From: Cinclus cinclus
Lineage: Eukaryota > Chordata > Aves > Passeriformes > Cinclidae
NCBI RefSeq assembly: GCF_963662255.1
Contig: NC_085052.1
Span: 34,792,654-34,856,653 of the forward strand
Length of the DNA: 64,000 bases
Direction: 5' to 3'
Shown here in pieces: positions 61,894 to 64,000 of this stretch (position 1 is its first letter; each line of letters opens with the position of its first letter). The translations under genes were made by a program, and so were the position numbers. A model generated the notes under the pieces. The model was not told the DNA's origin. It was given only the letters and a program-made list of their open reading frames with translations, and did not search any database.

Positions 61894-64000
61894 GTAAGTT
61901 TGTCATTTGTTCTTTTCATCCTGGTATCTGAGATGGGTCAGGATGGGAGGGCATTTTCAGGAGCATTCAGGACTGTGTGTGTGATAAGTGCCCCCAAGCT
62001 CATATCCAGGTTGAGCTGACCTGGGGAATCTGGGTTACAGCAAAACATGTGTGACTGGGACTCCAGAAGTCTAGCATTGCATTGAGTACCACATCAGAAT
62101 GTTGCACAAAAATGTCTTTTCTTCTTTTATAATATGTAGTTATATATGAAGATCTTGGTAAAGATCTTTGTTCACTTCAGTAATTACTAACTTGCAGGTA
62201 CAAGACCAAATCTTCTTGTAGTTCTTCAGCTTTAACCTGTGGTATGTAGGAGAGAGTATTTCCAGGTGATTCTGATAATCCCATATCAAGTTCTCTCAGC
62301 CTTACACCAGAAGACTTAACCTGGTTTCTTCCAGTCTTACACAATTATGATCATTGTGGTCACCAGTGAGTTTTGCCTGAAGTCCAGAAACTGAATCAGA
62401 ACAGCTTATTTTTAAAATTCAAACCAGAATTCTGTCAGATGCAGAATTTCCCCCAAGTATCTTCATAAATAATGGTTAACAACTGAGCTGCAATGCCTGT
62501 GTTCAGCAATTGTGTTTTAAAAATAAGATTAAACATTAATACCAATATAGATAGATTTTTCAAAGCAACTTTTTCTTCTCCATTGACTTTCCAGTTGAGA
62601 ACATGGTAAGAAAGAGATTCCTTTTCTTGTGAATAGAAACCCATTACAGCCCAGCCTGACCAACAGGTCATGGAAGGTGAGTCTGCCCTTAAGCTCCATT
62701 TTGGTGAGACCCCACCTGCAGAGCTGCCTCCAGCTCTGGGGTCCCAGCACAGGAAGGAGAGGGAGCTGCTGGAGTGGGTCCAGAGGAGGCACAGAAATGA
62801 TCGCAGGGTGGAGCAGCTCTCCCATGAGGAATGGCTGGGACAGTTGGGGCTGTTGAGGCTGGAGAAGTCTCTGTGGAGGCCATACTGTAGCCCTTGGGTA
62901 CTTATAGGGGTCTCATAAATCAGATGAGAACAGACTTTTCACTTGGACCTGTTGCAGTAGGTCAAGGGCAGTGGTTTCAAACAGAAAGAGGAGAGATTTA
63001 GCTCCATCCAAGGAAAGAATTTGTTAGGATGTGAGCGGTGGAACACTGGCTCAGGTTGCCCAGGGAGATGACAGAGGCCCCACCCCTGGAAGCATTCAAG
63101 GCCAGGCTCCAGGGGGCTCTGAGCAAACTGATGTGCTCATTGCAGGGAGGTTGGACTAGGTGGCCTTTGAAGGTCCCTGCCAACCAAAACCGTTCTAATG
63201 TGAAGAACATTAGTCTTAACATACTGTAGTGTGCAAGTTAAAGTAGGAATCCAAATGTGGAAAGTGATTAAAATGTCTTATCCTTATTGCAGTTGTCATT
63301 AAAAAGCTGTTTGTATATTGAAGAGAGGCCCTGAAACATCCAACACATATCCCACAGCAGTAAGAGTTTGTGAGCTGGATGTAGGTCCAGACCAAACAAA
63401 CCAGATTGTGAGTGGTGCTCTGTTGGGTCTCTGATCAGTTCCTGTGTCAGTGAACACAGGAACTAGTGTTCCTAGGAAGTTTGCATTAGGGCATCTTGGT
63501 TTTTTCCAGGTAAGCTTCATTTAGTGCCTGTACTGTTCATCCCTCCTTTCCTTTAGTGTCTGGGGGGCTCTTAGGTCTTCTAAGATTACAAAGTTGCTTA
63601 TGTTTCTCAGGGTGATCTGAGTCTTCTGTATGTCCAGTCCTCTTAGGCTTGAATTCCAAGATCATGGCTGAGCATTTCTTTCTGGAGTTTTGCGTTTCTG
63701 GGGAATTGGGAAACGCACTGAGGAGTGTAAAACACAACTTCAGTCAGTTTCTGTGAAGAGGCAAACACAGCTCTGCAGGAAACTTTATTTTCTTAGAGTG
63801 CTCTGTGGTGGGTGTATGTATGTGGACAGTCACTCAGAAAGGGAATATGAGGGAAAAATCTCAGATGTGAAGAAACTGTAATAGTCCCAAGGGTTGGGAA
63901 GTGCCCGGTGTGCAGTACATGCACTGTGCACCCATAAAATCATGAGTCACTGCACAACACCTGCGTGGACAATAATAACAGAATGGGTTCTGTCAGGGCC
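61894..64000 (+). other. CTNNA3: Start of the next CTNNA3 intron
   Basis: Begins with GTAAGT and runs past the window end. It contains the CR1 copy at about 62650-63200. The remaining sequence (61894-62640, 63201-64000) is unique and AT-rich to neutral, with no recognised feature. Confidence 0.85.
62650..63200 (+). mobile_element. 5'-truncated CR1 LINE copy, sense, about 550 bp
   Basis: Follows the CR1 3' region in order. It runs from TTTTGGTGAGACCCCACCTG and GGTCCCAGCACAGGAAGGAG through GGAGTGGGTCCAGAGGAGGC and CTGTTGAGGCTGGAGAAG. It continues with CACTGGCTCAGGTTGCCCAG, CCCCTGGAAGCATTCAAGGC and GAGGTTGGACTAGGTGGCCT, and ends with CCTGCCAACCAAAACCGTTC. This end box is the CR1 3' terminus, with one degraded octamer. 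Same strand as CTNNA3, about 750 bp after the exon. The overlapping short ORFs derive from this repeat. Confidence 0.85.

Noticed and set aside
61894..64000. Search for the next CTNNA3 exon (TPEEL...)
   Set aside because: No acceptor followed by a matching peptide was found before the window end.

Overview
This window is vertebrate genomic DNA, most likely from a bird. It is an internal slice of one gene, the alpha-T-catenin gene CTNNA3, read on the + strand. Four consecutive coding exons (258-350, 18712-18868, 43422-43622, 61742-61893) total 603 nt. They have GT-AG splice sites and matching phases, and they join into one uninterrupted frame of 201 residues. That segment is the MII-MIII part of the alpha-catenin/vinculin middle domain. 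The avian assignment rests on CR1-type LINE fragments, LTR sequences that resemble passerine ERV LTRs, and the absence of L1/Alu-like repeats. It is an inference, not a species identification. No other protein-coding gene, tRNA, rRNA or CRISPR array could be supported on either strand.

Layout: 1-257 is the end of an upstream intron. The first exon is followed by an 18.4-kb intron holding a probable minus-strand solo LTR (6618-7190) and two CR1 pieces. Exon two (18712-18868) is followed by a 24.6-kb intron. That intron holds a CR1 fragment (32641-32742), a nested pair of LTRs (35181-36645 interrupted by 35199-36025), a GC-rich unexplained or old-repeat stretch (about 36720-37330) and a 1.83-kb almost pure pyrimidine satellite (38957-40784). 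Exon three (43422-43622) lies in a small CpG-island-like patch, very unlike its AT-rich surroundings. An 18.1-kb intron with simple repeats and a minor CR1 tail leads to exon four. The window ends in the next intron, with another sense CR1 copy (about 62650-63200).

The most unusual objects are two. The first is the pyrimidine satellite. Its repeat unit changes in ordered steps from left to right, the purine strand of its right part meets the canonical G-quadruplex spacing, and it would put a 1.8-kb U/C-only stretch in the CTNNA3 pre-mRNA about 2.6 kb upstream of an exon. The second is that downstream exon, which is about 71% GC with about 24 CpGs in 201 nt, in a gene whose other exons here are CpG-poor. 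The long open frames over the satellite are artefacts: pyrimidine-only or purine-only DNA cannot spell a stop codon.
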